Source: an uncultured Parvularculaceae bacterium (GTDB taxonomy: Bacteria; Pseudomonadota; Alphaproteobacteria; Caulobacterales; Parvularculaceae). From it: 7,144 bases of DNA. This document shows positions 6,799 to 7,144 of the stretch, piece by piece (the first letter of the stretch is position 1; each line of letters opens with the position of its first letter). The DNA lies in assembly GCA_947259815.1 (NCBI GenBank), contig CAMYNO010000063.1:1-7144 (forward strand), given 5' to 3'. Below the pieces are notes generated by a model that worked only from the letters and a program-made list of their open reading frames with translations, did no database searches and was not told the origin of the DNA. Position numbers and translations under genes: made by a program.

Positions 6799-6800
6799 TC
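6787..6800. promoter_or_regulatory. Near-palindrome over the tetR -35 box, candidate operator
   Basis: GATTGC-CT-GCAATC has two perfect six-base arms around two unpaired bases. It covers the proposed -35 element, so a bound dimer would block RNA polymerase, as expected for TetR autoregulation. Part of it recurs at 7126-7138. The heptamer CGGATTG also recurs 20 bases away (6785 and 6805). Confidence 0.45.
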
Positions 6801-6873
6801 ACATCGGATTGTCTTCCCTCTTTAATTGCCTTTCCTCTTTACATGCACAACCGTTCAGCCCGAAATCGATAGT

Positions 6874-6886
6874 TGTTCAGGGAACA
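6874..6886. repeat. Inverted repeat TGTTC-N3-GAACA
   Basis: TGTTCAGGGAACA has perfect five-base arms around a three-base centre, a common form for dimeric regulator sites. A further GAACA half-site occurs at about 7088-7092. The spacing does not fit the alphaproteobacterial LexA box (GTTC-N7-GTTC), so no regulator is assigned. Confidence 0.35.
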
Positions 6887-6976
6887 GATGGTTATGAACG
6901 CAAATCTGGTCGCCTCGGCACATAACAAAAACACCGCGAAACACCTTCATCTTCGTTTGGCGGAAATTCCATAAGC

Positions 6977-6992
6977 TGCGCCGCGCGGCGCA
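6977..6992. repeat. Perfect 16-base GC palindrome
   Basis: TGCGCCGCGCGGCGCA is self-complementary over 16 bases and could form a six-pair stem with a GCGC loop. Neither side carries a U-tract, so it is not a typical intrinsic terminator. It lies 14 bases beyond the stop codon of the small minus-strand frame at 7007-7072. Confidence 0.55.
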
Positions 6993-7006
6993 CCCAATAT
7001 CATCGC

Positions 7007-7072
7007 TTACTCAAGTGAGATCAGCAGCGCCGACAGAGCAAATTTGAGCGTATTCTCCTTCATCAAAGTCAT
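7007..7072 (-). CDS. Possible 21-residue leader peptide or truncated signal peptide
   Basis: A minus-strand frame beginning at ATG 7072 (or ATG 7063) reads MTLMKENTLKFALSALLI followed by SLE and a stop. A charged start followed by a hydrophobic run resembles a signal peptide cut short. Neither start has a clear upstream Shine-Dalgarno; AAGGAG lies just inside the frame. A TTTACA/AAATAT pair with 17-base spacing lies upstream (about 7120-7092) and could be a weak promoter. The frame could be a remnant of a secreted-protein gene, a leader peptide, or chance. Confidence 0.15.
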   Translation of the reverse strand: MTLMKENTLKFALSALLISLE

Positions 7073-7125
7073 TCACACACTTGTCAGTGAACATATTTTC
7101 TCATAGGGTCGCAAGTGTAAAAAAT

Positions 7126-7138
7126 GGCTTGCCTGCAA
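7126..7138. repeat. Second copy of the tetR -35 region motif
   Basis: GGCTTGCCTGCAA matches GGATTGCCTGCAA at 6786-6798 in 12 of 13 positions, including the ten-base TTGCCTGCAA. The two copies are 340 bases apart in the same orientation. The inner TTGC-CT-GCAA is symmetrical, so a second binding site of the same regulator is possible, perhaps for a gene beyond the right edge. Confidence 0.4.
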
Positions 7139-7144
7139 AAAGAC

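Larger units (their letters stand above)
6801..7144. other. Gene-free upstream region with several inverted repeats
   Basis: No recognisable coding gene, tRNA or CRISPR array is visible here. The region carries an inverted repeat at 6874-6886, a 16-base palindrome at 6977-6992, a second copy of the tetR -35 motif at 7126-7138, and 7-base inverted arms ACACTTG/CAAGTGT at 7077-7083 and 7112-7118. It is AT-richer than the genes in places and looks regulatory. It may also serve a gene beyond the right edge. Confidence 0.5.

Noticed and set aside
6929..6945. AAACACC direct repeat at 10-base spacing
   Set aside because: Short and in a low-complexity A/C stretch; nothing else supports an activator site.
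6888..6974. Plus-strand 28-codon frame starting MVMNANLVASAH, preceded by AGGGA
   Set aside because: Short, no recognisable domain, and its end runs up to the regulatory-looking palindrome; a chance frame is more likely.

Overview
The window holds five complete genes, all on the minus strand and reading right to left: a TetR-family regulator, a short-chain dehydrogenase/reductase (SDR), an MFS transporter of the metabolite:H+ symporter (MHS) type, a Tat-exported protein with a peptidase-M28-like fold, and a lipoprotein carboxylesterase. The source looks like a Gram-negative bacterium with moderately high GC, because it has a lipobox protein, a twin-arginine signal and an MHS transporter. An alphaproteobacterium is my best guess from gene style and codon use, but no marker in the window proves it.

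Layout. Positions 1-267 lie downstream of the gene cluster and hold no convincing gene, only a weak hairpin and a 43-codon reading frame that may be a remnant. The esterase (268-1944), the M28-like protein (1941-3269) and the transporter (3262-4929) form a tight block. The esterase start overlaps the M28-like stop by 4 bases (ATGA), and the M28-like start overlaps the transporter stop by 8 bases. The SDR (5042-5932) is 112 bases upstream of the transporter, and tetR (6013-6720) is 80 bases upstream of the SDR. Positions 6721-7144 are non-coding as far as I can see. They hold a plausible tetR promoter with a near-palindrome over its -35 box and several other inverted repeats.

How the genes may work together (inference). 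The esterase and the M28-like protein are exported to the envelope and could act on an ester or amide compound there. The MHS transporter could bring the released organic acid into the cell. The SDR resembles the (3R)-hydroxyacyl-CoA dehydrogenase unit of MFE-2/17beta-HSD4 proteins and could oxidise a hydroxyacyl intermediate. TetR would control expression. The substrate cannot be read from the sequence.

The least ordinary points are three: the M28-like protein has lost most of the expected metal ligands; the transporter carries an inserted periplasmic segment of about 115 residues with a cysteine pair; and a 13-base motif recurs in the region upstream of tetR.
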